Below are positions 49,478-58,259 of a stretch of DNA of 64,000 nucleotides, in pieces. Source of the DNA: Janthinobacterium sp. 61 (GTDB lineage: Bacteria; Pseudomonadota; Gammaproteobacteria; Burkholderiales; Burkholderiaceae_D). Position numbers and translations under genes: made by a program. Where the stretch lies: the NCBI RefSeq assembly GCF_002846335.1, contig NZ_PJMQ01000001.1, forward strand, positions 1,798,001 to 1,862,000, given 5' to 3'. The notes under the pieces are model-generated. The model ran no database searches, was not told the DNA's origin, and saw nothing but the letters and a program-made list of their open reading frames with translations. Each line of letters opens with the position of its first letter. Position 1 is the stretch's first letter.

Positions 49478-50599
49478 ATGACAACCCGCACGCCGCTGCT
49501 GCGCATCACGATGATACTGGGCGCCCTGCACGCCCTGCTGGGCTGGCTGCTACTGCCTGCGCTGCCCGTCGGCCTGGCCGGCTGGCTGCTGGGCGGCCTG
49601 GCCTTGCTGGCTTCGACCATGTTGATGCCGATGACCATCTTCGCCCGCGCCGTCACGGCCAATGCGCGCCTGGCCGACCGTTTGAGCTGGGCCGGCTCGC
49701 TGTGCATGGGATTTTTTTCCTCGCTGTTCGTGCTCACCGTGCTGCGCGAACTGCTCATGCTGATTCCCGCCAGCCGCCCCCACGCGCAGGCGTCCGCCGT
49801 GGCGGCACTGGCCCTGGCGCTGCTGGCTACCATCCTTGGCTACATCAACGCCCGCAAGGTGGCGCGCGTGCGCGAGGTCGATGTGCCCATCGCCGGCCTG
49901 CCGCCCGCCCTGCAGGGTTACACCATCGTGCAGCTGAGCGACATCCATGTGGGCGCCACCATCAAGCGCGCCTACGTGGAGGCCATCGTCGCGCGCGCCA
50001 ATGGCCTGCAGGCGGACCTCATCGCCATCACGGGTGACGTGGTCGACGGCACGGTGGCCCAACTGGGCGCGCACACGGCGCCGCTCGGCGACTTGAAGGC
50101 GCGCCATGGCGTCTTCCTCGTCACGGGCAACCATGAATACTATTCGGGCGCCGCGCCCTGGGTGGCGGAATTTCGCCGACTTGGCTTGCGCGTGCTGATG
50201 AACGAACACGCGGTCCTCGAACACGGCGGCGCGCGCCTGGCCCTGGCCGGTGTCACCGACTACAATGCCGCCGCCTTCGATACCGCCCAGGCTAGCGACC
50301 CGCAGGGTGCCATCGCCGGCGCGCCAGCCGGAATCCCGCGCATCCTGCTGGCGCACCAGCCGCGCAGCGCGCCCGAAGCCGAAGCGGCTGGTTACGACTT
50401 GCAATTGTCGGGCCACACGCACGGGGGACAATTCTGGCCGTGGAATTTGTTCGTGCCGCTGCAGCAACCGTACGTGGCAGGCCTGCACCGGCGCGGCCGC
50501 CTGTGGATTTATGTCAGCCGCGGCACAGGATACTGGGGTCCGCCGAAACGTATAGGCGCGCCGGCGGAAATTACGAAGCTGAGGCTGGTAGCGGCTTAA
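49478..50599 (+). CDS. Membrane-anchored metallophosphoesterase
   Basis: 373 residues from ATG 49478. Four or five membrane helices in the first 125 residues, then a calcineurin-like domain with QLSDIHVG (DxH), ITGDVVDG (GDxxD), TGNHEYY (GNHE), LAHQP and SGHTHGGQFWP (GHTH). Relatives (YkuE/YaeI type) are inner-membrane phosphodiesterases acting on lipid or UDP-sugar substrates. One base separates it from the preceding gene, suggesting an operon. Confidence 0.9.
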   Translation: MTTRTPLLRITMILGALHALLGWLLLPALPVGLAGWLLGGLALLASTMLMPMTIFARAVTANARLADRLSWAGSLCMGFFSSLFVLTVLRELLMLIPASRPHAQASAVAALALALLATILGYINARKVARVREVDVPIAGLPPALQGYTIVQLSDIHVGATIKRAYVEAIVARANGLQADLIAITGDVVDGTVAQLGAHTAPLGDLKARHGVFLVTGNHEYYSGAAPWVAEFRRLGLRVLMNEHAVLEHGGARLALAGVTDYNAAAFDTAQASDPQGAIAGAPAGIPRILLAHQPRSAPEAEAAGYDLQLSGHTHGGQFWPWNLFVPLQQPYVAGLHRRGRLWIYVSRGTGYWGPPKRIGAPAEITKLRLVAA

Positions 50600-50602
50600 G
50601 CT

Positions 50603-51355
50603 TCACTCCTCCCAGCCGGTCATCCATGCCTCGAAACGCGCTACCACCGCCGGTGGATTCAAGCGCGCCATCGCGCCTTCCACTGGCTCGCTGTCGCTGA
50701 CATCGAACAGCAGCACGGATTCGTCGCGCCGCGCGCCCGTGCCGAACACGCCTTCGGCGTCAACCTGCGCCAGCGCCGCGATGCAGGCGTCGAACACGCC
50801 CGTGCGGAAAGTGGCGAAATCTACATCGAATGGCAAGTCGCGGTGCGCCTGCAACAACAGGCGGTAGGCGCTGTCGAAGTAGGCGCCGCCGTCGTCATGC
50901 GCCCATTCGGCCGGATTCCACAGCATCTCTTCTGCATAGTCCGAGGCGGCCAGCGCTTCGCGGCTGTTGGCCATGGGGCCGATAGTCATGGCGCTGTCGT
51001 CGCTCACCAGTGCGAAAGCGTTGATATGCTGCTCCGGATGCGCACGGCGTACGGCATCAACGGCCAGGCGCGCGGCACCCGCCACCAGTGTTTGCAGCAG
51101 CGCGTAATCAAACACGGCCGGGTCGATGACGCTCTCGCGCGCCAACGTATAGCCATCAGCCAGAGCGCTGCGGCAATGCGCCTGGTAGGCGGCATGCGCT
51201 CCAGCGACACTGGCGTAGTCCTTGCGCGTCTCTTCGCCCCATGTCTGGACCGCGCCGGCTGCCGTCCATACGGTCGCGCCAAACACGCGCGCTTCCTGGA
51301 AGCGGGCCGGCTGATCGCCGTCAAAGGTGTAAAACAGGCTGTAATTGCTATACAT
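50603..51355 (-). CDS. DUF4303-like protein, possible WGR-like N-terminus
   Basis: 250 residues, cytoplasmic. The C-terminal part (about 75-245) matches DUF4303: RAHPEQHINAFALVSDDS, then NSREALAAS and WNPAEWAHDDGGAYFDSAY. The first about 70 residues (FGATVWTAAGAVQTWGEETRK, then ALADGYTLARES) recall a WGR-type fold but lack the exact WGR triad (reads TWGEE). Some DUF4303 proteins are immunity-like or of toxin context; none is seen here. Convergent with the phosphoesterase, 3 bases apart. Confidence 0.6.
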   Translation of the reverse strand: MYSNYSLFYTFDGDQPARFQEARVFGATVWTAAGAVQTWGEETRKDYASVAGAHAAYQAHCRSALADGYTLARESVIDPAVFDYALLQTLVAGAARLAVDAVRRAHPEQHINAFALVSDDSAMTIGPMANSREALAASDYAEEMLWNPAEWAHDDGGAYFDSAYRLLLQAHRDLPFDVDFATFRTGVFDACIAALAQVDAEGVFGTGARRDESVLLFDVSDSEPVEGAMARLNPPAVVARFEAWMTGWEE

Positions 51356-51371
51356 AAGTGCGTCTCATTGT

Positions 51372-52295
51372 TTAATCGGGCCGCATCTGCGCGGCGAAAT
51401 CGCGCTGGCGGAACTGCTCCAGCAAAAAATCGACGAACACGCGCGTCTTCGCCGGCAAGAGCTTCTTGCTGGCATAGTACACGGACAGCGGGCCTGAATC
51501 GGCATGCCAGCCGGGCAGCAAGCGGATCAAGGCGCCGCTGCGCAAGTGCTCCAGCGCGTGCGCCATGGGCAGCAGCGCCACGCCGACGCCCATGACGGCA
51601 GCCTGCGCCATCGCGTCCGGGTCGTCGAAGATGGCGCGCGGGCGGTACTCGGCCACGCCTTCGCCGCCCGAGCCATTACGCAATATCCAGCTGCGCAGTC
51701 TCCCGCTGCCGGCCGAGCGGCGCGCCACGCCGTCGAAGTGCGCCAGGTCCGACGGATGCACAGGCATGACCTTGCCCTGCATGAAGGCGGGCGACGCCGT
51801 GGCGACGACGTGGACGTGGCCCAGTTCGCGCGCCACCACGCCCGGCGCCAGCTCGATGCCCCCGCCGATGGCCACATCAAACCCTTCGCCGATCAAGTCC
51901 ACTTGCCGGTTATCGAAATGGCAGTCGGGAACCACGCCCGGGTAGCGGGCGATGAAGTCGCCCAGCAGCGGGACCACGTAGCTGCGCCCGAACGACGGCG
52001 CCATGCTGATCTTCAGGATACCGGCCGGCTGGCCGCCCTCTTCGGCCACGCCGGCGATCGCCTCGCGCAAAGTGGACAGGGCGCCACCGATCTGCTGCAG
52101 GAAGCGCTCGCCCCCTTCCGTCAGGGTCAGGCGGCGCGTGCTGCGCTGGAACAACCGCAGTCCCAGACTCGCTTCCAGCCGCGCCACGTTCTTGCTGACG
52201 GCCGCCGGCGTCAGTCCCAGGCGGCGCGCGGCCGCCGAAAAGCTGCCCAGCTCGGCAGACAGCACGAAGGATTGCAAGTGATTCAAGGCGTCCAT
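51372..52295 (-). CDS. LysR-family transcriptional regulator
   Basis: 307 residues. N-terminal helix-turn-helix (about 1-60): LNHLQSFVLSAELGSFSAAARRLGLTPAAV followed by VARLEASLGLRLFQRSTRRLTLTE. The effector domain (about 90-295) is of the type found in regulators of SDR/oxidoreductase genes. It is divergent from the SDR gene, 123 bases apart, and so probably controls it and itself. Confidence 0.92.
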   Translation of the reverse strand: MDALNHLQSFVLSAELGSFSAAARRLGLTPAAVSKNVARLEASLGLRLFQRSTRRLTLTEGGERFLQQIGGALSTLREAIAGVAEEGGQPAGILKISMAPSFGRSYVVPLLGDFIARYPGVVPDCHFDNRQVDLIGEGFDVAIGGGIELAPGVVARELGHVHVVATASPAFMQGKVMPVHPSDLAHFDGVARRSAGSGRLRSWILRNGSGGEGVAEYRPRAIFDDPDAMAQAAVMGVGVALLPMAHALEHLRSGALIRLLPGWHADSGPLSVYYASKKLLPAKTRVFVDFLLEQFRQRDFAAQMRPD

Positions 52296-52418
52296 GCACC
52301 TATTTTACCCGCTCATTTGATAGTAATGGTTGAAAGTGATTGTAGCGATTCATGGCTTCCGCGCAGGCAATGGAAGGCAGATACTGACCTTCTCGACTCC
52401 TCACACAGAAAGCACATC

Positions 52419-53186
52419 ATGCAAACCCAAGCTACCAGCAGCACTTCCCTGCCACTGCAAAACAAGATCGCCTTCGTCACGGGCGGCTCGCGCGGCATCG
52501 GCGCCGCCATCGTGCGCCGCCTTGCCAGCCAGGGCGCCAACGTCGTCTTCACCTATCAAAGCTCGGCCGCCGAAGCGCAGGCGCTGGCCGCCACGGTGGA
52601 AGCCAGCGGCGGCCAGGCGCATGGCGTGCAGGCCGATGCGGCCAATGCCACCGCCCTGACGGCCGCCATCGACAAGGTGGCCGCGCAGTTTGGCCGTCTC
52701 GATATCCTGGTCAACAACGCGGGCGTGTTCCTGCCCGGCGCCATCGACGACTTTACTCTGGCAGACTTCGACAAGACCTTGAACGTCAATGTGCGCGCCG
52801 TGTTCGTGGCCATCAAGGCGGCCGTGGCGCACATGCAGACGGGTGGGCGCATCATCAATATCGGCAGCACGAATGCGCACCGCATGCCGTTCGGCGGCGC
52901 GGCTGCCTACGCCATGAGCAAATCGGCGCTGAGCGGCCTGACGCAAGGCCTGTCGCGCGACCTGGGCCCGCGCGGCATCACCATCAACAACGTGGAACCG
53001 GGCCCCGTCGCCACGGACATGAACCCGCCCACGGGCGACTTCGCAGACCTGATGCACGGGCTGATGGCCTTGCCCCGCCACGGCACGGCCGATGAAATCG
53101 CCGGCATGGTGGCTTACCTGGCCAGCGAAGAAGCGGCATTCGTCACGGGCGCCGGGCTGAAGATCGACGGCGGTTTTGCCGCCTGA
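52419..53186 (+). CDS. Short-chain dehydrogenase/reductase (FabG-like)
   Basis: 255 residues. The ATG at 52419 gives MQTQATSSTSLPLQNKIAFV; the cofactor motif TGGSRGIG is near 25-32, NNAG follows, and the catalytic Ser-Tyr-Lys comes from INIGS and AYAMSKSAL. The C-terminal VTGAGLKIDGGF is typical. An NADP-dependent 3-oxoacyl or other carbonyl reductase of unknown substrate; divergent LysR gene likely controls it. The last 73 bases overlap the 3' end of the convergent flavoprotein gene. Confidence 0.93.
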   Translation: MQTQATSSTSLPLQNKIAFVTGGSRGIGAAIVRRLASQGANVVFTYQSSAAEAQALAATVEASGGQAHGVQADAANATALTAAIDKVAAQFGRLDILVNNAGVFLPGAIDDFTLADFDKTLNVNVRAVFVAIKAAVAHMQTGGRIINIGSTNAHRMPFGGAAAYAMSKSALSGLTQGLSRDLGPRGITINNVEPGPVATDMNPPTGDFADLMHGLMALPRHGTADEIAGMVAYLASEEAAFVTGAGLKIDGGFAA

Positions 53187-54136
53187 TCCAGTCCGAACAT
53201 CAGCGAGCGGTGTGCCGCTATGCCCGCCATGGCGCCATCAGCCACCGCGAACGCCACGCTGCCGGCCATGCGCCCCGCATCGCCACAGCAAAAGACGCCG
53301 GGCACGCTGCTGGCCTTTTGCTCGTCGGTGCGCACGAACGGTCCCATGGCACCCTCTTCCAGCAAGCAGCCCAATTCGCCAGCCAGGGAACTGGCCAGGC
53401 GGGTACGGGTCGCCACGAACAGGCCGGCCATCACGTGGCGGCTGCCGTCCGCCATCAGCACATCGGCAACCCCGTCGATCTGCGCCACAGGCGTGCGCAC
53501 CAGCTTTACGCCACGCGCATCCAGTTGCGCCAGCTGCGCCGCGTCGGGTTCGAAGGCGCCATTCAGAAAAAAGGTGACCGTGCCCCAGTCGGGCAGCATC
53601 AGGGCATGGTGCATGGACAGGGGCCCGGTGGCCAGCACGCCGATGGCGCCCTGCTCCAGCTCATAGCCGTGGCAATACGGGCAGTGAAAGACGCTGCTGC
53701 CCCAGCGTTCGGCCAGGCCTTCGACGGTCGGCAATTCGTCGATCACGCCGGTCGCCAGCACCAGGCGGCGCCCGTGCACGACAATGCCGTCCGCCAGGGT
53801 CACGTCAAAGCCATCGCCATCGCCATCGCCATCGCTGCAGGCTACCGCCTGCGCGGCCGTGCCGTCCAGCCAGGTGACGGTGGCATACGCCAGCAATTGC
53901 GCCTTGCCTTCGGCCGCGATGGCGGCCGTTCCACTGCCGTCGCGGGTCAGGAAACCATGGGAATGGCTGGCGTAGCGGTTGCGGCGCTGGCCGCCGTCGA
54001 TCACCAGTACGCGGCGGCGGGCGCGCGCCAGTTGCGTGGCGGCGGACAGGCCAGCATAACTGCCGCCGACGATGATGGCGTCGAACGGGGCGCGGGTCGT
54101 GGCGCCGTCCGCGCCCTGGGGTTCAGAAATGTGCAT
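53114..54136 (-). CDS. Thioredoxin-reductase-like FAD/NAD(P) oxidoreductase
   Basis: 340 residues. FAD fold FDAIIVGGSYAGLSAATQLA, the redox pair in FHCPYCHGYE (Cys-Tyr-... with CxxC), an NADPH-binding middle with VLATGPLSM and the late GVFCCGDAGRMAGSVAFAV for FAD. The family is pyridine-disulfide reductase class II, close to the thioredoxin reductase-like proteins often found beside Rrf2 regulators. It overlaps its upstream Rrf2 gene by 14 bases and the convergent SDR gene by 73. The C-terminal about 25 residues (AKPPSIFSPAPV) extend past the usual end. Includes a (CCATCG)4 repeat. Confidence 0.9.
   Translation of the reverse strand: MHISEPQGADGATTRAPFDAIIVGGSYAGLSAATQLARARRRVLVIDGGQRRNRYASHSHGFLTRDGSGTAAIAAEGKAQLLAYATVTWLDGTAAQAVACSDGDGDGDGFDVTLADGIVVHGRRLVLATGVIDELPTVEGLAERWGSSVFHCPYCHGYELEQGAIGVLATGPLSMHHALMLPDWGTVTFFLNGAFEPDAAQLAQLDARGVKLVRTPVAQIDGVADVLMADGSRHVMAGLFVATRTRLASSLAGELGCLLEEGAMGPFVRTDEQKASSVPGVFCCGDAGRMAGSVAFAVADGAMAGIAAHRSLMFGLDQAAKPPSIFSPAPVTNAASSLAR
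53811..53834. repeat. Hexanucleotide (CCATCG)4 tract inside the flavoprotein gene
   Basis: Four tandem CCATCG copies encode alternating Asp-Gly (DGDGDGDG) in the flavoprotein. Length changes would keep frame and add or remove DG pairs in a surface loop. Confidence 0.8.
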
Positions 54137-54575
54137 GGGGTGCTCCTCGATGTATGGCGTATTGTTGGCTGAAACGTTCGGCCAGGTCGGCCAGGGTGAC
54201 GGCGCCGAAGCGCTGGATCAGCAACGCCTCGGCTTCATCAAAGGCGCCGGCCAGCGACTGGTTGACCACTTGCTCCACCAGGCAGCCCGGCTGATCGACG
54301 CGATTGCCCATGGCGAAGATGGTGGGCGAACCCACGGCCCCGTAAATGTCTTGCAGGGTCACGCTGTGCAAGTCGCAAACGATGCGCCAGCCGCCGCCAT
54401 GGCCCTTGACCGACGCCACGTAACCGCGCTCGCGCAAGCCGGCCATTACGCGCCGCACCAGCACGGGGTTGGTGTCCAGATAGCCGGAGAGTTCATCGGA
54501 CGTCATCGGGCGTCCCGCGTGGGCCATGTGCAGCAGCACATGGAGGATGGATGATAGTTTGCTGTCGCGTCTCAT
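54123..54575 (-). CDS. Rrf2-family transcriptional regulator
   Basis: 150 residues from ATG 54575 (a frame extension to 54611 is unlikely). The winged helix has KLSSILHVLLHMAHAGRPMTSDELSGYL and VRRVMAGLRERGYVASVKG with the GGGW wing. There is one Cys near residue 68 (RIVCDLHSV) and one in PGCLVEQ, so the three-Cys cluster pattern of IscR/NsrR is absent. It overlaps the flavoprotein gene by 14 bases and probably controls it, sensing redox or an electrophile. A dyad lies on its own start. Confidence 0.85.
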   Translation of the reverse strand: MRRDSKLSSILHVLLHMAHAGRPMTSDELSGYLDTNPVLVRRVMAGLRERGYVASVKGHGGGWRIVCDLHSVTLQDIYGAVGSPTIFAMGNRVDQPGCLVEQVVNQSLAGAFDEAEALLIQRFGAVTLADLAERFSQQYAIHRGAPHAHF

Positions 54576-54593
54576 GTAACTAATGATAGTACA
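54575..54593. promoter_or_regulatory. Dyad at the Rrf2 start, probable autoregulatory operator
   Basis: TGTAACTA and TAGTACA, separated by ATGA, form an imperfect inverted repeat directly before and touching the start codon of the Rrf2 gene. Position fits autorepression of the Rrf2-flavoprotein operon. Confidence 0.45.
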
Positions 54594-54638
54594 TAATCCG
54601 CACACATGCAAACGAGTTGCAATACCTGAGCAAAAAAA

Positions 54639-54666
54639 GGGGCCAGACCCAGTCAGGTCTGCCCCC
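54639..54666 (-). terminator. GGGG-CAGACC hairpin, copy 3, with U-tract (dehydrogenase operon terminator)
   Basis: GGGGCCAGACC (54639-54649) and GGTCTGCCCCC (54656-54666) pair with one mismatch. On the minus strand it is followed by a run of seven T, and it starts about 24 bases past the cytochrome c stop. This is a textbook intrinsic terminator, and a diverged member of the GGGGTCAGACC family. Confidence 0.8.
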
Positions 54667-54689
54667 CAGCCTTTGCCATGATTTCAGGC

Positions 54690-56093
54690 TTACACCGCCT
54701 TGCTCCGCCGTCCCCGCCACCACAGCAGCAAGGCCAGCAGCACCAGCACGCCGACGATGATGCCCGCGCGGGCAAGGCCGATCAGGTTGGACGGCACCCC
54801 ACCGTTGCGCAAGGTCGTCACCTGTTCCGCCGTCACTTTGACGTCGGGATTGCCGTACATCTTCTGCACGTAATTGCCCAAGGTGACGATCTGCTCGTCC
54901 GACAGGGTCTGGCGGAAGGCGGGCATCAAATGTCCCGCAGTATGACTACCCTTGCCATCCTGCCGTTCCACGCCATCGAGGATCGCCATCACCAGGTTGT
55001 TACTGTTGCTGCGGCCGGTCACCGAGTTGTGGAACAACGGCGGCAAGCTGCCGTCGAAACTGCCCTCGCCCCTGGCCTGGTGACAGCTGGCGCACTGCGC
55101 ATCGTACAGCTGCGCACCCGACATCTTGTTCAGGTTTTGCGGCAGCGGCACGCCACGGATCGCGTTCAAATCGTCGCCAGCCTTGCCCCATTGCGTCACC
55201 GCTTGCGTGTCCGCCTTGTCGCGGATGGCGGGTACGGTTTTCAGGTAATGCGCCACGGCGTTCAAATCCGCATCGCTCAGGTGCTTCAGGCTATGGTCGA
55301 TGGCTTCAGCCATCGGTCCGGCAGCCTGCGCCCTGTTGACCGCGCGCCCCGTGCGCAGGTAGCCGGCCAGCTCATGCTGGCTCCAGCTGCCGATGCCGCT
55401 GTTGACGTCCGAGGTGATGTTCGGCGCGTACCACGTGCCCAGGTCCGCGCCACCCAGCTCTTTCGACAGCTGTTCTGCCATCAGCACATTGCGCGGCGTA
55501 TGGCAGGTGGTGCAGTGGGCCAGGCCTTGCGCCAGGTAGGCGCCGCGGTTCCACTCCATGCTTTTCGACGCATCGGCCACGAACGGCTTGGTATCGAGGA
55601 ACAGCAAATTCCAGCCCGCCATCGACTGGCGGATATTGAACGGAAACGGCAAGTCCGTCTGCGTTGCCGGTGCCGTATCCACCGCTGCCACGCCATGCAT
55701 GAAATAGGCGTACAGGGCTGCCGTGTCGTCATCCGTCACCTTGGCATAGGCCGTGTAGGGCATGGCCGGGTACAGGTGTGCGCCATCGGCCCGCACGCCG
55801 CGGCGCAGCGCATCGGAAAACTGCTGCAAGGTATAGTTGCCGATACCATGCGTTTTCGATGGCGTGATGTTGGTGGCAACGATGGCGCCCAGCGGCGTGG
55901 CCAGGGCCAGGCCGCCCGCCATCGGCTTGCCGCCTGGTACGCTGTGGCAGGCGATACAGTCGCCCGCCGTGGCCAGGTAGCGGCCACGTTCGACTGCCTG
56001 CACATCGGCGCCGGGGGCGTCCGCCGCCAGCACCGGCAAGGCCACGAGGGACAGCAAGGCGGCACTGGCCGCCAGTCGGAAGCTTGCCATCAT
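54690..56093 (-). CDS. Triheme cytochrome c subunit of membrane sugar/alcohol dehydrogenase
   Basis: 467 residues. Signal peptide ending VLAAD (about 23). Three heme motifs: CIACH (46-50), CTTCH (194-198) and CASCH (334-338), each with later Met ligands. A C-terminal membrane helix (about 440-460, IIVGVLVLLALLLWW) ends with RRGRRSK. It passes electrons from the flavoprotein to the quinone pool on the periplasmic face. The ATG overlaps the flavoprotein's TGA (ATGA). It is the last gene of the operon porin-gamma-alpha-cytochrome. Confidence 0.95.
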   Translation of the reverse strand: MMASFRLAASAALLSLVALPVLAADAPGADVQAVERGRYLATAGDCIACHSVPGGKPMAGGLALATPLGAIVATNITPSKTHGIGNYTLQQFSDALRRGVRADGAHLYPAMPYTAYAKVTDDDTAALYAYFMHGVAAVDTAPATQTDLPFPFNIRQSMAGWNLLFLDTKPFVADASKSMEWNRGAYLAQGLAHCTTCHTPRNVLMAEQLSKELGGADLGTWYAPNITSDVNSGIGSWSQHELAGYLRTGRAVNRAQAAGPMAEAIDHSLKHLSDADLNAVAHYLKTVPAIRDKADTQAVTQWGKAGDDLNAIRGVPLPQNLNKMSGAQLYDAQCASCHQARGEGSFDGSLPPLFHNSVTGRSNSNNLVMAILDGVERQDGKGSHTAGHLMPAFRQTLSDEQIVTLGNYVQKMYGNPDVKVTAEQVTTLRNGGVPSNLIGLARAGIIVGVLVLLALLLWWRGRRSKAV

Positions 56094-57697
56094 GCTGCCA
56101 CCCCCTGTTCGTCGAGAATGTGCTTGACGGTGCGCAAGGCTACGGCCAGGCCGTTTTCCGTCGAATTGCAGGTGCCGGACGTGGGCAACACGCCGGTGCT
56201 GCACAGGAACAGGTTGGCGTGATCAAAGGTGCGGCCCCATTGGTCGCACACGGCCTTGGCCGGATCGGAACCCATCGACAAGGTGCCGCAGATATGCTGG
56301 TTGTTGGCAAACACGCCTTCCTTGCTGTGGCGCAAATTGGTGCCGCCCATCAGCTTGGCGATCTGCTCGAAATCCTGCTTCGAGCGTTCGTGGCCCCGCT
56401 TGGTGTAGTCATCGATCGCATAATGCGCCTGCGGCTTGGGGATGCCCATGGCATCCTTTTCGCTGCTCAAGGAGATGCGGTTTTCCGGGTTCGGCAGCAC
56501 TTCCAGCACGTTTTTCAAGCTCATTTCGCGCGCCGAGCGGAAACGCAGCTGTTGCTCGAACTCGGCGCCAAATACGCCCTTGCCGATCAACTCCCTGGTC
56601 GCGCCATCCACGCGCGAGATGTTGGTGAAATCCAGGCGGTACGGCGAATGCTGGCTGCGGAAGCCGCCGTCACGCATGCTGTTGATGGAATTGGGGCTTT
56701 GCGGGCCCCGGCCCAGCCACAGGTCTTCATCGGCGTCGAAAGTGATCGAAGTGCTCGGGTGATCCATCAGGTTGCGGCCTACCATGTCGCTTCTGTTGGC
56801 CAGGCCGTTCGGGTACTTGTCCGAGGCGGAAACGAGCAGCAAACGGGGGCTTTCGATGCCGTTGGCCGCCAGAATGAAGGTCTTGGCCGTGACTCGATGA
56901 CTGTTCTTGTCGACGTCGTAGTACAGCGCGGCCGTGATGCGGCCCTGAGCGTCGTGTTCCAGCTTGTAGACGTTGGCATTGCACAGGATCTTGACGCCCG
57001 CGTCTTCGGCCTGCTGCGCGGCGATGCCGCCGTGGTATTGCGCGTCGATGGGGCAGATCGGCTGGCAGCTGTTGTTACCGCAGCAGGCCGGGCGGCCACC
57101 GTAGCTGACGCTGTTGCGCGCCACCGTGTTGCCGACCACCTTGAACGACGGGTCGAGACGCTCGCGGATGCGGCGCATGGCGTACGGCTCCGTCACGGAC
57201 TCCATCGGAAATGGCTGCTTGCGCGGCGAACCCGTGTTCTCGGCACCCGAGACGCCCATGATGTCTTCCGCTTCCTGGTAGAACGGCTCCAGGTCGTCGT
57301 AGCTGATGGGCCAGTCCACGCCTACGCCATACAGCGTATGGATGCGAAAGTCGTTCGGCACATTGCGCCAGGCCTGCGCGGCCCAGTGCCACGAGGTGCC
57401 GCCGAACTGGCGGATGTATTCGGCCGGATACGGGTACGGGCCGGCCTGTACCAGGTAACCGTTATCCTTCGGCTGGTAGATAGGGTGCGGTGCCGTGGCC
57501 ACCGAGGGATAGGGCGACATCCAGTCGCTGCGGCGCGTCGTGTTGCGGAAACGGGCGACGATTTCGCCGCGCGACACGCGCGGGCCCGCTTCGAGGATCA
57601 GCACCGAGGCGCCAGCCAGCGCGAGTTTGCGCGCGGCCAGCGAGCCGATGATGCCCGAGCCGATCACGAGGTAATCGGCAGTGAGTTGTTCAGCCAT
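56090..57697 (-). CDS. GMC-type FAD sugar/polyol dehydrogenase, catalytic (alpha) subunit
   Basis: 535 residues. FAD fold YLVIGSGIIGSLAARKLA near 9-26. The Cys-rich ACCGNNSCQPICP (C205, C206, C211, C215) resembles the [3Fe-4S] ligand cluster of FAD-glucose dehydrogenases. Catalytic His/Asn region: NQHICGTLSMG and SGTCNSTENG. No signal peptide; the Tat-bearing gamma subunit would carry it across. It oxidises a sugar, polyol or gluconate-like compound in the periplasm. The substrate is uncertain. Confidence 0.93.
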   Translation of the reverse strand: MAEQLTADYLVIGSGIIGSLAARKLALAGASVLILEAGPRVSRGEIVARFRNTTRRSDWMSPYPSVATAPHPIYQPKDNGYLVQAGPYPYPAEYIRQFGGTSWHWAAQAWRNVPNDFRIHTLYGVGVDWPISYDDLEPFYQEAEDIMGVSGAENTGSPRKQPFPMESVTEPYAMRRIRERLDPSFKVVGNTVARNSVSYGGRPACCGNNSCQPICPIDAQYHGGIAAQQAEDAGVKILCNANVYKLEHDAQGRITAALYYDVDKNSHRVTAKTFILAANGIESPRLLLVSASDKYPNGLANRSDMVGRNLMDHPSTSITFDADEDLWLGRGPQSPNSINSMRDGGFRSQHSPYRLDFTNISRVDGATRELIGKGVFGAEFEQQLRFRSAREMSLKNVLEVLPNPENRISLSSEKDAMGIPKPQAHYAIDDYTKRGHERSKQDFEQIAKLMGGTNLRHSKEGVFANNQHICGTLSMGSDPAKAVCDQWGRTFDHANLFLCSTGVLPTSGTCNSTENGLAVALRTVKHILDEQGVAA

Positions 57698-57706
57698 GAT
57701 GGCTCC

Positions 57707-58231
57707 TTAAATTGGTTTTCTGGCCCAGCTGCCGTAGGCGCCGTAGGAATACGTGGGAGGTTTCAGCACATCGGCCACGACGGCGGCGTTCAGCGCCTGC
57801 TCGTAGGCGACGCAGACGGCCGCCTCGCCCGTGCCGACGATGCCCAGGTACCAGGCGCTGGCGATCTGGCGCGGCAAGGCCGCCAGCGGCAACTGCACCG
57901 GATCGAGCGCATCGAGCGCTTCCTGCAGGCCGGCCGCCTGCAAGCCCTGCGCATTGATCAGGGTCAACAGCGCACGCACCTTGGCGGGAAAGGCGGCGTC
58001 CTGCGCCACCAGCGCGTCATACAGGCGCTTGGCCAGTACGGGGTTGAGCACCTGGCGCCCGACCAGCATGGCCGACACGCCCAAAAAGGCGCCCTGCTCC
58101 GCATTGGCGACCGGCTCGGCCAGCGCCCAGGGAATCAGTGCCGCGGCTGATGCCGACAGCAAGCCGGCCAGCACCATGCGGCGGCCAGGATTGAGAGGGC
58201 CGCGGCCCTCCTTGTTATGTGTAGCGTCCAA
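57707..58231 (-). CDS. Sugar/polyol dehydrogenase small (gamma) subunit with Tat signal
   Basis: About 174 residues from a TTG at 58231 (GGGAG 6 bases before); a TTG at 58255 is an alternative. The N-terminus has a twin-arginine signal (PGRRMVLAGLLSASAAALIP). The mature part (ANAEQGAFLGVSAMLVGRQ, RLYDALVAQDAAFPAKVRAL, YLGIVGTGEAAVCVAYE) is of the gluconate-2-dehydrogenase subunit 3/sorbitol dehydrogenase type. It acts as chaperone and Tat guide for the alpha subunit, which starts 9 bases downstream. Confidence 0.88.
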   Translation of the reverse strand: MDATHNKEGRGPLNPGRRMVLAGLLSASAAALIPWALAEPVANAEQGAFLGVSAMLVGRQVLNPVLAKRLYDALVAQDAAFPAKVRALLTLINAQGLQAAGLQEALDALDPVQLPLAALPRQIASAWYLGIVGTGEAAVCVAYEQALNAAVVADVLKPPTYSYGAYGSWARKPI

Positions 58232-58259
58232 TTGAAGCTCCCGTGAGTTCAGCAACCGT

